From positions 1 through 10,670 of the forward strand of contig CAYUWH010000043.1 in NCBI GenBank assembly GCA_964448615.1: a DNA stretch of 10,670 bases, in the 5' to 3' direction. Under the pieces are notes generated by a model. The model was not told where the DNA came from and did not search any database. It saw only the letters and a list, made by a program, of their open reading frames with translations. Shown piece by piece: positions 1 through 6,893 of this stretch. This DNA is from CAYUWH01 sp964448615. Lineage in GTDB: Bacteria; Patescibacteriota; Gracilibacteria; Peribacterales; Peribacteraceae. The position numbers and the translations under genes were made by a program. Positions within the stretch are counted from its first letter, which is position 1; every line of letters starts with the position of its first letter.

Positions 1-122
1 TGCTTGCCGGCCAACGGGTTTTCTTTAAGAACCTCGATAGAAGCAAAAACCTTCTGTTTATCGTGTTGGGGTAGTTTTTCAATTTGCTTCAACGCCTTCG
101 TTTTGATTTCAAGCGTGTACAT
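1..122 (-). CDS. RelE/ParE-type toxin, 5' part only (runs off window)
   Basis: The first 40 residues of a toxin gene that continues beyond base 1. The start MYTLEIKTKALKQIEKLP and the following KVFASIEVLKENPLAGK match the N-terminal strand and helical hairpin of RelE/ParE-superfamily proteins, whose members are ribosome-dependent mRNA interferases or gyrase poisons. The catalytic C-terminal half is outside the window, so the target cannot be judged. The ATG at 122 follows the antitoxin stop (TAA at 126-124) after one base, so the two genes are almost certainly co-transcribed and translationally coupled; there is no separate ribosome-binding site. The antitoxin-first order is usual for this class. 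The family call rests on the N-terminus and on context. Confidence 0.72.
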   Translation of the reverse strand, partial: MYTLEIKTKALKQIEKLPQHDKQKVFASIEVLKENPLAGK

Positions 123-123
123 A

Positions 124-405
124 TTAGAGCTTGAGCCTCTTCTTTGCCTCCTCGAAGCTAATAGTATCTTTGTGAAGATTCCCCGCCTTCATCTCTTTTA
201 TCGCTTCCTCAAGCTCCTTATCCAGCTCCGGATCAGCCATAATCTCCATGGTCTCTTGCCACCCTTCATATTCCTCAAAAGACATCACCACGACCTTAGG
301 AGTGCCATTGTGGGTAAGGGCTATGGCCATGCCCGGATGCTCCGCCTCATCAACCAGGGCATAGATGTTCTTTCTTGCCTCTGTAATCGTCATAAATTTA
401 TTCAT
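124..405 (-). CDS. Phd/YefM-family antitoxin
   Basis: A 93-residue antitoxin that should bind and neutralise the adjacent RelE/ParE-type toxin and repress its own promoter. The N-terminal half reads MNKFMTITEARKNIYALVDEA, then HNGTPKVVVMSFEEYEGW, the classic Phd/YefM fold (TATEARxNL...xxPxVLxSxxEYE) that forms the DNA-binding dimer. The acidic/helical C-terminus (about residues 55-93, ending EEAKKRLKL) would be the toxin-binding tail. The frame is open upstream to 504, but the start at 405 is preferred: it gives normal family length, begins right at the conserved motif, and has a -10 box and operator palindrome directly before it. An ATG at residue 5 is an alternative start. The toxin follows after one base. 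The family call is firm; toxin specificity is not known. Confidence 0.9.
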   Translation of the reverse strand: MNKFMTITEARKNIYALVDEAEHPGMAIALTHNGTPKVVVMSFEEYEGWQETMEIMADPELDKELEEAIKEMKAGNLHKDTISFEEAKKRLKL

Positions 406-440
406 ACGTACATTATAACGTACGTCTTTCTCGGACGCAA
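406..440 (-). promoter_or_regulatory. Toxin-antitoxin promoter with overlapping operator palindrome
   Basis: Read on the minus strand there is TTGCGT (440-435), a 17-base spacer and a perfect TATAAT (417-412). Bases 406-425 form a 20-bp palindrome with arms ACGTAC/GTACGT and one mismatched pair (412/419); the -10 box lies in its centre. The ATG begins 6 bases after the -10 box, so the transcript would start at or next to the start codon (leaderless). A palindrome over the -10 is what an autoregulating Phd/YefM dimer would be expected to bind. Box and symmetry are visible; binding and leaderless initiation are inference. Confidence 0.7.
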
Positions 441-485
441 CAGCTAGGTGCCAGAGAAACGGATATAAATAGAACATATAGGCAT

Positions 486-3401
486 TCATTTCCCCTTCTG
501 CCACAACAACACCCCAAAAGCACTAATGGTGATGAATATCGTGATCAAACCCATTCCAAGCGAGGAAAGTGGCTTCTCTGAGGATAATTGGAGCGCATTC
601 CCACTCCCACTTACAATCTGCCCCTTCATCCCCTCCAAGACACTATTCTTGGAAGCCGCGCTTGCGGATGACTTCTTAGAGGACTTTTTCGGAGCCGCAG
701 CCTTCTTCACCTTCTTTACTGCAGCCGTGCAGCGATTGGCGGACATGATGGTCGGAGTCGTAGAAATGCACCAATCGTTTTGCTTATCGTACAGGGCTGA
801 ACTCAAATTAGAATTTTGATAGGTGTACCCTGTTTTGATTTGAGGATAGCGTACGCGCCGCACGATCTTGCCGTCGGGTGATTGAAGAATCACCGTATCC
901 CCTGCATTCTTTAAGCTTACCCCCGTCAGCTTCGAGGTCAGCACAAGATACGCGTTCGGATCAATGCCGATTTGTGCAGGGATGACCTTCGGTTTTTTGC
1001 CTTCTAGACCTAACATCCAGCCACCAAGAGAAATTCTTTGATCACTAAAGTTATACAACTCTATCCATTCCTCCTCCCCCTTCGCCGGAGACGGGGCAAT
1101 TTCTGAGAAGACAATTTCCGAGGGGTACTTCTCCTGTTTTGTGAGCAAAATTTTATGAATTATCGGGGTTTTTAATTTCGTTTCAGCCCTACTGTTAGCC
1201 AAAATTGGAACTGCGTACACTGCGAGTTTTGTATCGGCTTTTATCACCAAACTTCCGGAGAATTCTTGGTATGCTCCTCCATTTTTTGAGAGATACCACT
1301 GGCTTGGAAGAGTGGCCTTAAAGCGCACCACACTCCCGGACCCAATCAGCGGCCCCTTCACATCCATNNNNNNNNNNNNNNNNNNNNNNNNNNNNNNNNN
1401 NNNNNNNNNNNNNNNNNNNNNNNNNNNNNNNNNNNNNNNNNNNNNNNNNNNNNNNNNNNNNNNNNNNAGAATCACCCCCGATTCACTCCCATTTTTTGAA
1501 TACCAAAGTTGATCAATTTTTTTGTTTTCTATTAGGGCTCTAACTGTTTCACTATATAAATTTTTTATTAATAATTTTGTCGGAAATGCCGCTTCAAACT
1601 CTGTATCGACTCCCTGTGGTTTCCACTCCTCTTCTTGAACCTGCTTTGCGGTCATTGATCGATACTGTTTCCACTCTTGCTCAATCACCTCCCCTTGAGC
1701 CGTCATTGCCCAATTGATATACGCAACAAGCTCTCCATATGCATTTGCCAAGCCAAGCGAGCCATCGGTATTTGCGAGAGCCAATGTATCCCCAAGATAG
1801 AGTCGTTTTCGTTCCCCTGCTGCGAGAACCAGCTCTTCGAGTAAGAACTGTGACGACGCGGTTTTAAGCACCCAGTGATGCAACCATTTGGGCCTCCCCG
1901 AAAGATTCTCCAGCTCCACCCATTCCGCGCCCGTATCTTTTCCTGCAGGATTCGGCAGTACTGCGCGAATGACGATGGCAGGCAGTGTTGCAAGATCCTC
2001 AGTCTTGCCGGCCGCATTTCCAGAGCCGGGGGTGGGGGTGCGCGAGGGCAACCATGTTCCGGCCGTTGCAAGGAGCGATTGCCGTTCCTGAGAACGTTCG
2101 TATCTAATTTCTTGCACAACAGACGTTCCGCCGCGCGCCAACGGCGCAATGAGTCGCACAAACTCATCTTCGTTGTTCCAGGTAATCTTGGTAACAGAGG
2201 AGGGCAGCACGAGATATTGCTGGGGCGCCAGATTGATACTGTCCAGCGCAAAGGCCTTACTGCCTCCGGAACTATCATCCAGTGACCAGCCACACAGCGA
2301 TAGCATTTCATTGGAAGGATTGAAGAGTTCAATCCATTCTTCTTCTCCTTCCCGGGGATTCGGCATGATTTCCGAGAGGACCACTCCGCTGAAGGCTGTC
2401 GGCTTACACGAAGATCTTGATATATTCGTATTTTTCTGGGCAACAAAAACATCAAGAGTATGTACCACTGTAGTACTACACTGATTCATCAAGGAAAGAG
2501 TGAGGTCATACGATCCCGGCTGGCTGTACGTGTGATACGGAGGGTTACAACTCTCACTCACGGCACCATCGCCGAATTCCCACTGACATTTGATACCCGA
2601 AGAAGAAGCAGCGAACTGNNNNNNNNNNNNNNNNNNNNNNNNNNNNNNNNNNNNNNNNNNNNNNNNNNNNNNNNNNNNNNNNNNNNNNNNNNNNNNNNNN
2701 NNNNNNNNNNNNNNNNNNTCACTTTTTGGCTCTATATAGGGCTCGGATGAAATTAGTACACCCGATGATTCAGAGGAAGAATGCAGACTCGATGCTGATG
2801 AAGAAGCCTGGGCTGATCCATTCTCAAACCCGGGAGTTCCAAACATGACAATTCCTTCGTCAATCCCACGAGTGGTACTGGCGGTTCGCCAATTTGTTTT
2901 GTCTGCACCGGATCCTGCGAGGATGATGCGCTCCATGCTCGCCTTCGGACTGCCCGTGGTATTGGCACCGGCAAAGGGAGCGCCCACGCCGTCATCAACT
3001 TCATCCACGATGGCGCCAGCGGGGTTGCGCAAACGAAGACGAAGCTTGGTATTGGGCAACGACATGCTCGTACTGACAAATACCGGCGCGACCGCCAGCC
3101 GCGATTGGGATGCCGGATAATTGCTGACCACTGCATAGTCGCCACTGGGAATTCCTGCCGAAGACCCGAAACGTGCCAACACGGTATCAGTCCCGTTGCC
3201 CGCGAGAGACGTCAGTGTCCAGCCGCTTAAACTCTGCATGCCGGACTGAGGTGTGTCGGAAATCGCAGCAAGCTCGATCCATTCATCGGCGGTACTGAGA
3301 TCGCTCCCCATCCACATCACCTCACTGATCACGAAGTGTGCAGACGCAGATTGCGCGAAAAACAACCAAGCAAGAACCGGCAAAAGGGCAGAGTGAAGCA
3401 T
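486..3401 (-). CDS. Secreted multi-domain lamin-tail (LTD) and PKD surface protein, membrane-anchored at C-terminus
   Basis: A large predicted extracellular protein of about 971 residues, counting two assembly gaps as given. Residues 1-21 are a Sec signal peptide (LLPVLAWLFFAQSASA, cleavage after ASA). LTD modules follow at about 22-125, 339-450, 470-585 and 763-880; three show the SEI/RAVxPxPxxGEEEWIEL...GW signature. A Ser-rich linker precedes the first gap, and a PKD module (WEFGDG...HTYSQPGSYDLTLSL) covers about 262-322. Near the end lie a Lys/Ala/Ser-rich stretch (KKVKKAAAPKKSSKK) and a hydrophobic helix (LGLITIFITISAFGVLLW-type) followed by QKGK, a likely anchor with no sortase motif. 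LTD and PKD domains are adhesion or structural modules; the ligand is unknown. Start: ATG at 3401 is chosen over an in-frame GTG at 3407; neither has a Shine-Dalgarno. Frame is kept across both gaps as drawn, but true gap lengths are unknown. Confidence 0.85.
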   Translation of the reverse strand: MLHSALLPVLAWLFFAQSASAHFVISEVMWMGSDLSTADEWIELAAISDTPQSGMQSLSGWTLTSLAGNGTDTVLARFGSSAGIPSGDYAVVSNYPASQSRLAVAPVFVSTSMSLPNTKLRLRLRNPAGAIVDEVDDGVGAPFAGANTTGSPKASMERIILAGSGADKTNWRTASTTRGIDEGIVMFGTPGFENGSAQASSSASSLHSSSESSGVLISSEPYIEPKSXXXXXXXXXXXXXXXXXXXXXXXXXXXXXXXXXXQFAASSSGIKCQWEFGDGAVSESCNPPYHTYSQPGSYDLTLSLMNQCSTTVVHTLDVFVAQKNTNISRSSCKPTAFSGVVLSEIMPNPREGEEEWIELFNPSNEMLSLCGWSLDDSSGGSKAFALDSINLAPQQYLVLPSSVTKITWNNEDEFVRLIAPLARGGTSVVQEIRYERSQERQSLLATAGTWLPSRTPTPGSGNAAGKTEDLATLPAIVIRAVLPNPAGKDTGAEWVELENLSGRPKWLHHWVLKTASSQFLLEELVLAAGERKRLYLGDTLALANTDGSLGLANAYGELVAYINWAMTAQGEVIEQEWKQYRSMTAKQVQEEEWKPQGVDTEFEAAFPTKLLIKNLYSETVRALIENKKIDQLWYSKNGSESGVIXXXXXXXXXXXXXXXXXXXXXXXXXXXXXXXXXXMDVKGPLIGSGSVVRFKATLPSQWYLSKNGGAYQEFSGSLVIKADTKLAVYAVPILANSRAETKLKTPIIHKILLTKQEKYPSEIVFSEIAPSPAKGEEEWIELYNFSDQRISLGGWMLGLEGKKPKVIPAQIGIDPNAYLVLTSKLTGVSLKNAGDTVILQSPDGKIVRRVRYPQIKTGYTYQNSNLSSALYDKQNDWCISTTPTIMSANRCTAAVKKVKKAAAPKKSSKKSSASAASKNSVLEGMKGQIVSGSGNALQLSSEKPLSSLGMGLITIFITISAFGVLLWQKGK
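1368..1467. other. Assembly gap (100 N) inside the LTD gene
   Basis: Exactly 100 N, probably a fixed-size placeholder. It falls between two similar segments of the protein: WYSKNGSE on the N-terminal side and WYLSKNGGAYQEF on the C-terminal side, sharing the 11-base string CCATTTTTTGA (plus strand) in nearby DNA. A tandem repeat that the assembler could not span is the simplest explanation. Confidence 0.95.
2619..2718. other. Assembly gap (100 N) inside the LTD gene
   Basis: Exactly 100 N. It lies between a Ser-rich linker (SSASSLHSSSESS...IEPKS) and the Ser-containing entry to the PKD module (QFAASSSGIK), so low-complexity or repeated coding DNA is a plausible cause. Real length and reading-frame continuity cannot be confirmed. 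Confidence 0.95.
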
Positions 3402-3407
3402 GCACAC

Positions 3408-3796
3408 ATTTCAGCGCGTGCTCAGGGAAGCGAGGAGAGATCTTTTGAAACCTCTGTCAACAATGGTTGAAAATTTGAATACAGCTCTCATTCCCAAAGG
3501 TTCCATACCCTTGTGGAACCACTTCGGAAGCAAGCAAGCCCGGATCAAGGCCACAGTCACCGTGAATTTGCAATCCGTCTTTTTCGCAGACCATCGTGGA
3601 TTGCGCATCCCAGAGCGGTTAATTTGTTCTCGCCCTTGGACCGGCGGTCGCGTACACTATCGCCAGTTTTCCGTCACAGGCGCCGCCTCGTGACAACCTC
3701 CTATGTCTCTCCCCTCTTTCTTTCATCGCTTTCTCTTCCTGAGGCTTCCGCTCTTGCGGCTAGCGCCTCCTTTACTCGTCACTCTCCCCCGCTTGT
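3408..3796. other. Non-coding spacer between divergent LTD gene and rny, with rny leader
   Basis: This 389-base spacer has no credible gene or recognisable structural RNA. It contains a hairpin with perfect 7-bp arms GGTTCCA/TGGAACC (3499-3505 and 3514-3520, 8-base loop) of unknown role. A TTGACA at 3460-3455 on the minus strand lacks a -10 box at normal distance. On the plus strand TACACT (3653-3658) is a possible -10 for rny, with no good -35. From about 3690 to the rny ATG the sequence is strongly pyrimidine-rich and has no purine-rich ribosome-binding site. A TGAAAT box (3413-3408, minus) sits 6 bases before the LTD ATG. Confidence 0.5.
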
Positions 3797-5356
3797 ATGG
3801 ATCCCATGATATTACTCGTACTCTTCGTCGGAGCCCTGATGGGGCTTGCGGCAGGCTGGATGTGGTTTTCCAGCAGCAAAGGACAAAGCATCAGTAAATC
3901 GCTCCAGGCTGAAATCGATGTACGCAGGCAGGAGCTTCAGAAAATGACCGCGCAAGTTGCCGAAGCAAAAGCGCAAATTCGCGCGGCAGAAACAGAAGCC
4001 AAGGCCAGCGCCAAGGAAATTTTGACGGACGCGCGCCTGCAAGCGAATGAACTGCAGACAAAACTGCAAAAAGACCAAGCACGCACCGAAGAGAAAGAAA
4101 AAATCCTCGACCAGAAAGTACAAGAAGTTGAGCGACAGCGTGAGCATTTGCAAAAAGAAGAAGCCGAAGTGGCGGAGGTGAAAGCGGAATTAAAGGACAC
4201 CCAGTCCCAGCATCGCCAAGCTCTGGAAAAAGTCGCCAAGCTTTCGGCGGAGGAGGCAAAGGAGGAGCTCAAGAAAGAATTGGAAGACGAGTTCTCTCCG
4301 TTCTTCGCCCAGCAAGTCAGGTTGATCAAAGAACGTATGAAAGAAGAGGCCGAAGATGAGGCGAAGGATTTGATGGCCCAGGCCATGCAGCGCTATGCCT
4401 CTGAAGTGGCCACCGAATCAACGGCGACGGTGGTGCAGCTGCCTTCCGATGACGTGAAGGGAAAGATCATCGGCAAGGAAGGTCGCAACATCAATGCGTT
4501 TGAGCAGGCAACGGGTGTGGATGTGATCATCGACGATACGCCCGGCGTCATCATCATCTCCGGCTACGATCTCGCGCGCCGCTACGTGGCCAAGCTCGCG
4601 ATGGAGAAGCTGATTCAGGACGGGCGCATTCAGCCTGCGCGCATTGAAGAAGTGGTGCAGAAAATGAAGGAACAGGTCGGCAAGATGATGCTGGAATTCG
4701 GCAAGCGTGCGACCGAAGAACTTGGCATTACGGGGTATCCGCAAGATCTTCTCAAGATTATCGGACGCCTGCGCTTCCGCACCAGCTACGGTCAGAACGT
4801 CTTGAAGCACTCCGTGGAAATGGCCGGTGTCGGCCGCATGCTCGCGGAGGAAATCGGGGCCAATGCGATGATTGTGACGGAAGGTTGTCTTCTCCACGAC
4901 ATCGGCAAGGCGCTGGACCATGAAGTCGCCGGCACGCACGTGGAGATCGGTGTGGAAATCGCAAAGCGCTTCAAGGTTCGTCCTGAAGTAATTCACTGTA
5001 TCGCCGCACACCACGAAGATATTCCGATGGAAACACCGGAAGCATTTATCGTCGCCGCCGCTGACGCCATCTCCGGCGCTCGCCCGGGTGCTCGTCGCGA
5101 ATCGATTGAAGATTACTTCAAGCGCCTGCGTGAACTCGAAGAACTCGCGAAAACCTTTGAGGGTGTCTCCCGCGCCTTTGCCGTTTCGGCCGGACGCGAA
5201 ATCCGCATTTATGTGGATACCGCGAAGATCGATGACCTTGGTCAGGAGCGACTTGCGAAAGACATTGCGAAAAAAGTGGAGAACGAACTCACCTATCCCG
5301 GTGTAATCAAAGTGAACGTGATTCGCGAGAGAAGATTTGAAGAGATGGCGAAGTAA
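3797..5356 (+). CDS. rny: Ribonuclease Y (endoribonuclease, KH and HD domains)
   Basis: Membrane-tethered endoribonuclease that starts mRNA decay by cutting 5'-monophosphorylated, AU-rich transcripts. The 519 residues match the usual length (about 520). Domains in order: one N-terminal transmembrane helix (residues 4-23), a long charged coiled coil rich in Glu, Lys, Gln and Ala (about 30-200), a KH RNA-binding domain with the GxxG loop IIGKEGRN (GKEG at 226-229), and an HD phosphohydrolase domain whose metal-binding pair is H367-D368 in LLHDIGK, followed by AAHHEDIP and DAISGARPGARRES. All key residues are present. ATG at 3797 is chosen; an in-frame ATG at 3806 would shorten the protein by three residues. 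Neither has a Shine-Dalgarno; the leader is C/T-rich. The gene stands alone and converges on mutY. Confidence 0.97.
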   Translation: MDPMILLVLFVGALMGLAAGWMWFSSSKGQSISKSLQAEIDVRRQELQKMTAQVAEAKAQIRAAETEAKASAKEILTDARLQANELQTKLQKDQARTEEKEKILDQKVQEVERQREHLQKEEAEVAEVKAELKDTQSQHRQALEKVAKLSAEEAKEELKKELEDEFSPFFAQQVRLIKERMKEEAEDEAKDLMAQAMQRYASEVATESTATVVQLPSDDVKGKIIGKEGRNINAFEQATGVDVIIDDTPGVIIISGYDLARRYVAKLAMEKLIQDGRIQPARIEEVVQKMKEQVGKMMLEFGKRATEELGITGYPQDLLKIIGRLRFRTSYGQNVLKHSVEMAGVGRMLAEEIGANAMIVTEGCLLHDIGKALDHEVAGTHVEIGVEIAKRFKVRPEVIHCIAAHHEDIPMETPEAFIVAAADAISGARPGARRESIEDYFKRLRELEELAKTFEGVSRAFAVSAGREIRIYVDTAKIDDLGQERLAKDIAKKVENELTYPGVIKVNVIRERRFEEMAK

Positions 5357-5377
5357 GAGTTCCCATGAACATGCTTG

Positions 5378-5409
5378 CCGTAACAGCGACGCCGGCGTCG
5401 CTGTTACGC
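5378..5409. repeat. 32-bp palindromic repeat, copy 1 (between rny and mutY ends)
   Basis: Bases 5379-5408 are a perfect 30-bp palindrome: arm CGTAACAGCGACGCC is followed directly by its reverse complement. It sits 22 bases after the rny stop and 12 bases before the mutY stop, so it could act as a two-way transcription barrier or 3'-end stabiliser, although neither side has a T-tract. An identical copy is inside mutY at 5661-5692. Confidence 0.95.
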
Positions 5410-5420
5410 TTTCGATATCT

Positions 5421-6425
5421 TCAATCCTTCAGTACATAGTTTTTTTCGCGCAAGACTACCATCTCATCTCGCACCAGCCCCTTCAATAATCCTCGCAACC
5501 ATTCGAGATGTTCAGCCTCATCCCAATCGAGACAAATACTTGAACCAATTTTTTGTTCATCTAATCCATTTTCCGCATCACGAAGAACATCCACGATACG
5601 CCCGCGGAAAATTCGATTGGGGATAAATTTCCCGCCGGATTGGCGGCCGGGTTCCACTGCCCGTAACAGCGACGCCGGCGTCGCTGTTACGCCAGTACGA
5701 TGACGTTTTATGCTAAATGCACTTTTGCAAATACCGGTCGCCATCGGGCATTCCTCACACAATGGATTATTCTTTTTGCAGGTGAGAGAGCCAAAATCCA
5801 TGAGGGCGGCATGCCAGTCGGCCGCCCCCCCTCTCCCTGTGGGAGAGGGGCCGGGGGTGAGGGTATCCAATGCAACCTTCAACGTCTTTTCCGCCAATCC
5901 CAACACCTTCTTCTGTGTCTCACGATTAATCTTCTCCGGCTCCGGCCCTTCAAACACGCGATGCATAATGCGATGGATATTCGTATCCACGCACGGTGTT
6001 GGAATATGAAACGCAAAGTTGCGAATCGCGGAAGCGGTGTACGCACCAATCCCTTTGATCGCCAGAAGTTCTTCAAGCTCTCGCGGAAATATGCCATTGT
6101 ACTGATCGACAACTGTTGCCGCCGCATCGCGAAGCCGTAATGCACGGCTGTTATACCCCATCCCCTTCCATGCGATGATCACGTCTTTGTTTGAAGCCTT
6201 TGCTAAATCCTGAATCGTGGGAAATTGTTCGAGGAATCGCTTGAAGATAATCTGCACACGAGAGACTTGCGTTTGCTGCAACATCACTTCCGAGACCAGA
6301 ATCATGTAAGCACGTTGGGTATCATCTTCAATCTGCAGATCACGCCAGGGCAATGTGCGCTTGCGACGCGAAAACCATTCCCACATTTCCTGCCCGAATC
6401 GTTGCATGCGTTCATCGCGTTTCAT
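5421..6425 (-). CDS. mutY: A/G-specific adenine DNA glycosylase MutY, with two repeat-derived insertions
   Basis: Removes adenine paired with 8-oxoguanine (GO repair). Start at 6425 (MKRDERMQRFGQEMW) gives 334 residues; the frame is open to 6512, but the start at 6425 fits the family and has TACAAT 7 bases upstream. Seen: LPWR near residue 25; catalytic Glu in SEVMLQQTQ (E46); HhH motif IKGIGAYTASA (about 122-132); catalytic Asp in CVDTNIHR (D147); four cluster cysteines at 216, 223, 226 and 233. Their spacing is C-x6-C-x2-C-x6-C, one residue longer at the last step than the usual x5. The C-terminus is the short form (IPNRIFRGRIVDVLR plus a winged-helix-like tail); no NUDIX-like 8-oxoG domain is apparent. 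Two stretches look foreign: TLTPGPSPTGRGG (about 188-200) and GVTATPASLLRAV (about 245-257), each encoded by a self-complementary repeat in frame. Confidence 0.93.
   Translation of the reverse strand: MKRDERMQRFGQEMWEWFSRRKRTLPWRDLQIEDDTQRAYMILVSEVMLQQTQVSRVQIIFKRFLEQFPTIQDLAKASNKDVIIAWKGMGYNSRALRLRDAAATVVDQYNGIFPRELEELLAIKGIGAYTASAIRNFAFHIPTPCVDTNIHRIMHRVFEGPEPEKINRETQKKVLGLAEKTLKVALDTLTPGPSPTGRGGAADWHAALMDFGSLTCKKNNPLCEECPMATGICKSAFSIKRHRTGVTATPASLLRAVEPGRQSGGKFIPNRIFRGRIVDVLRDAENGLDEQKIGSSICLDWDEAEHLEWLRGLLKGLVRDEMVVLREKNYVLKD
5661..5692. repeat. 32-bp palindromic repeat, copy 2 (in frame inside mutY)
   Basis: Identical over 32 bases to the copy at 5378-5409, with the same perfect 30-bp palindrome (5662-5691). 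Here it is translated as part of MutY (TATPASLL and neighbours), in the connector between the iron-sulfur cluster and the C-terminal domain, where an insertion would be tolerated. This resembles protein-coding palindromic elements such as the Rickettsia RPE class in kind, not in sequence. Confidence 0.93.
5828..5864. repeat. CCCCTCTCCC hairpin repeat, in frame inside mutY
   Basis: Perfect 10-bp inverted repeat CCCCTCTCCC/GGGAGAGGGG with a TGT loop (5828-5850), followed by CCGGGGGTGAGGGT. On the mutY strand it encodes LTPGPSPTGRGG, the peptide typical of a widespread intergenic repeat often mis-annotated as small ORFs in many bacteria. Its position directly before the ADWHAALMDFG helix, where MutY relatives have only a short loop, points to an insertion. 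Confidence 0.8.
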
Positions 6426-6432
6426 GGCAATC

Positions 6433-6438
6433 ATTGTA
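6433..6438 (-). promoter_or_regulatory. Candidate -10 box of mutY, 7 nt from the start codon
   Basis: TACAAT on the minus strand, 5 of 6 matches to TATAAT, ending 7 bases before the ATG at 6425. It would place transcription initiation at or next to the start codon. No convincing -35 at 17-18 bases and no Shine-Dalgarno. Confidence 0.4.
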
Positions 6439-6563
6439 CGGATGTTCCATAGCAGGATGGAACCTAAATTTCCAGTATTCCAAAGCCAAAACTCAAACAT
6501 CGCAAGAAACAATCGTGCAACAGATCTTGCGACCGATGATGGTACGGCAGAGAATCAATCCCC

Positions 6564-6893
6564 ATGGCACACGCAGAACCGGACATCACGATCGGCATGC
6601 TGCTCGAACACATGCGTGCGTTTGAGGGGCGTATGATGAAACAACTGCAAACCTGGAATTATGAATTACGGAATGATGTCAAGAAAGTAGAGCATCGCTT
6701 GGATCGCGTTGAATTTCGCTTGGGTCATGTTGAGCATCGCCTGGGTTCTGTCGAAAAACGTCTCAACGTCGTTGAAACGAAAATCGATAACATGGATCTC
6801 GTGCTCAATGATCTTGAAATCGCCATGGTGGAACAGAAGCATGAGCAGCGCATTCAAGCATTGGAACAACACACAGGACTCGTGAAAGCATAA
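6564..6893 (+). CDS. Small heptad-repeat coiled-coil protein, function unknown
   Basis: A 109-residue soluble protein with no signal peptide or membrane segment. After a short N-terminal segment (ITIGMLLEHMRAFEGRMMKQLQTW), residues 42-76 are five consecutive seven-residue units (VEHRLDR, VEFRLGH, VEHRLGS, VEKRLNV, VETKIDN) with hydrophobic residues at a and d, so a parallel coiled coil is expected. I do not recognise a functional family; similar short proteins occur as oligomerisation or scaffold factors and as phage or tail-like components, but nothing here supports one choice. A weak promoter TTGCGA (6527-6532), 17 bases, GAGAAT (6550-6555) would start transcription almost at the ATG. Its TAA stop is embedded in the A-tract of the converging terminator. 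Confidence 0.8.
   Translation: MAHAEPDITIGMLLEHMRAFEGRMMKQLQTWNYELRNDVKKVEHRLDRVEFRLGHVEHRLGSVEKRLNVVETKIDNMDLVLNDLEIAMVEQKHEQRIQALEQHTGLVKA
6687..6791 (+). repeat. Five tandem 21-bp units coding for coiled-coil heptads
   Basis: Five in-frame units of 21 bases beginning GT(A/T/C)GA(A/G). The first three are close to each other at protein level (VExRLxx); the last two have diverged. Codons vary among units, so the amplification is old or under protein-level selection. Confidence 0.8.

Noticed and set aside
427..459. Imperfect inverted repeat TTTCTCGG/CCAGAGAAA as a terminator for the LTD gene
   Set aside because: One base is bulged, there is no T-tract, and it overlaps the antitoxin -35 region.
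486..488. Possible UGA=Gly code, as in Gracilibacteria
   Set aside because: TGA ends the LTD, mutY and TPR-like genes at expected lengths, and in the last case is followed at once by a terminator.
2010..2060. GC-rich run coding for SRTPTPGSGN in the LTD gene, similar in look to the TPGPSP repeat in mutY
   Set aside because: TPG-N after an LTD module is a normal feature of these proteins and there is no inverted repeat here.
1703..2455. 250-codon open frame on the same strand as the LTD gene but in another frame
   Set aside because: Overlaps clear LTD modules; its composition (Arg, Pro, Cys, Trp-rich) is typical of an out-of-frame shadow.
3408..3796. Possible structural RNA in the rny upstream spacer
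   Set aside because: Only a short isolated hairpin is visible; no tRNA, SRP RNA or RNase P signature is present.
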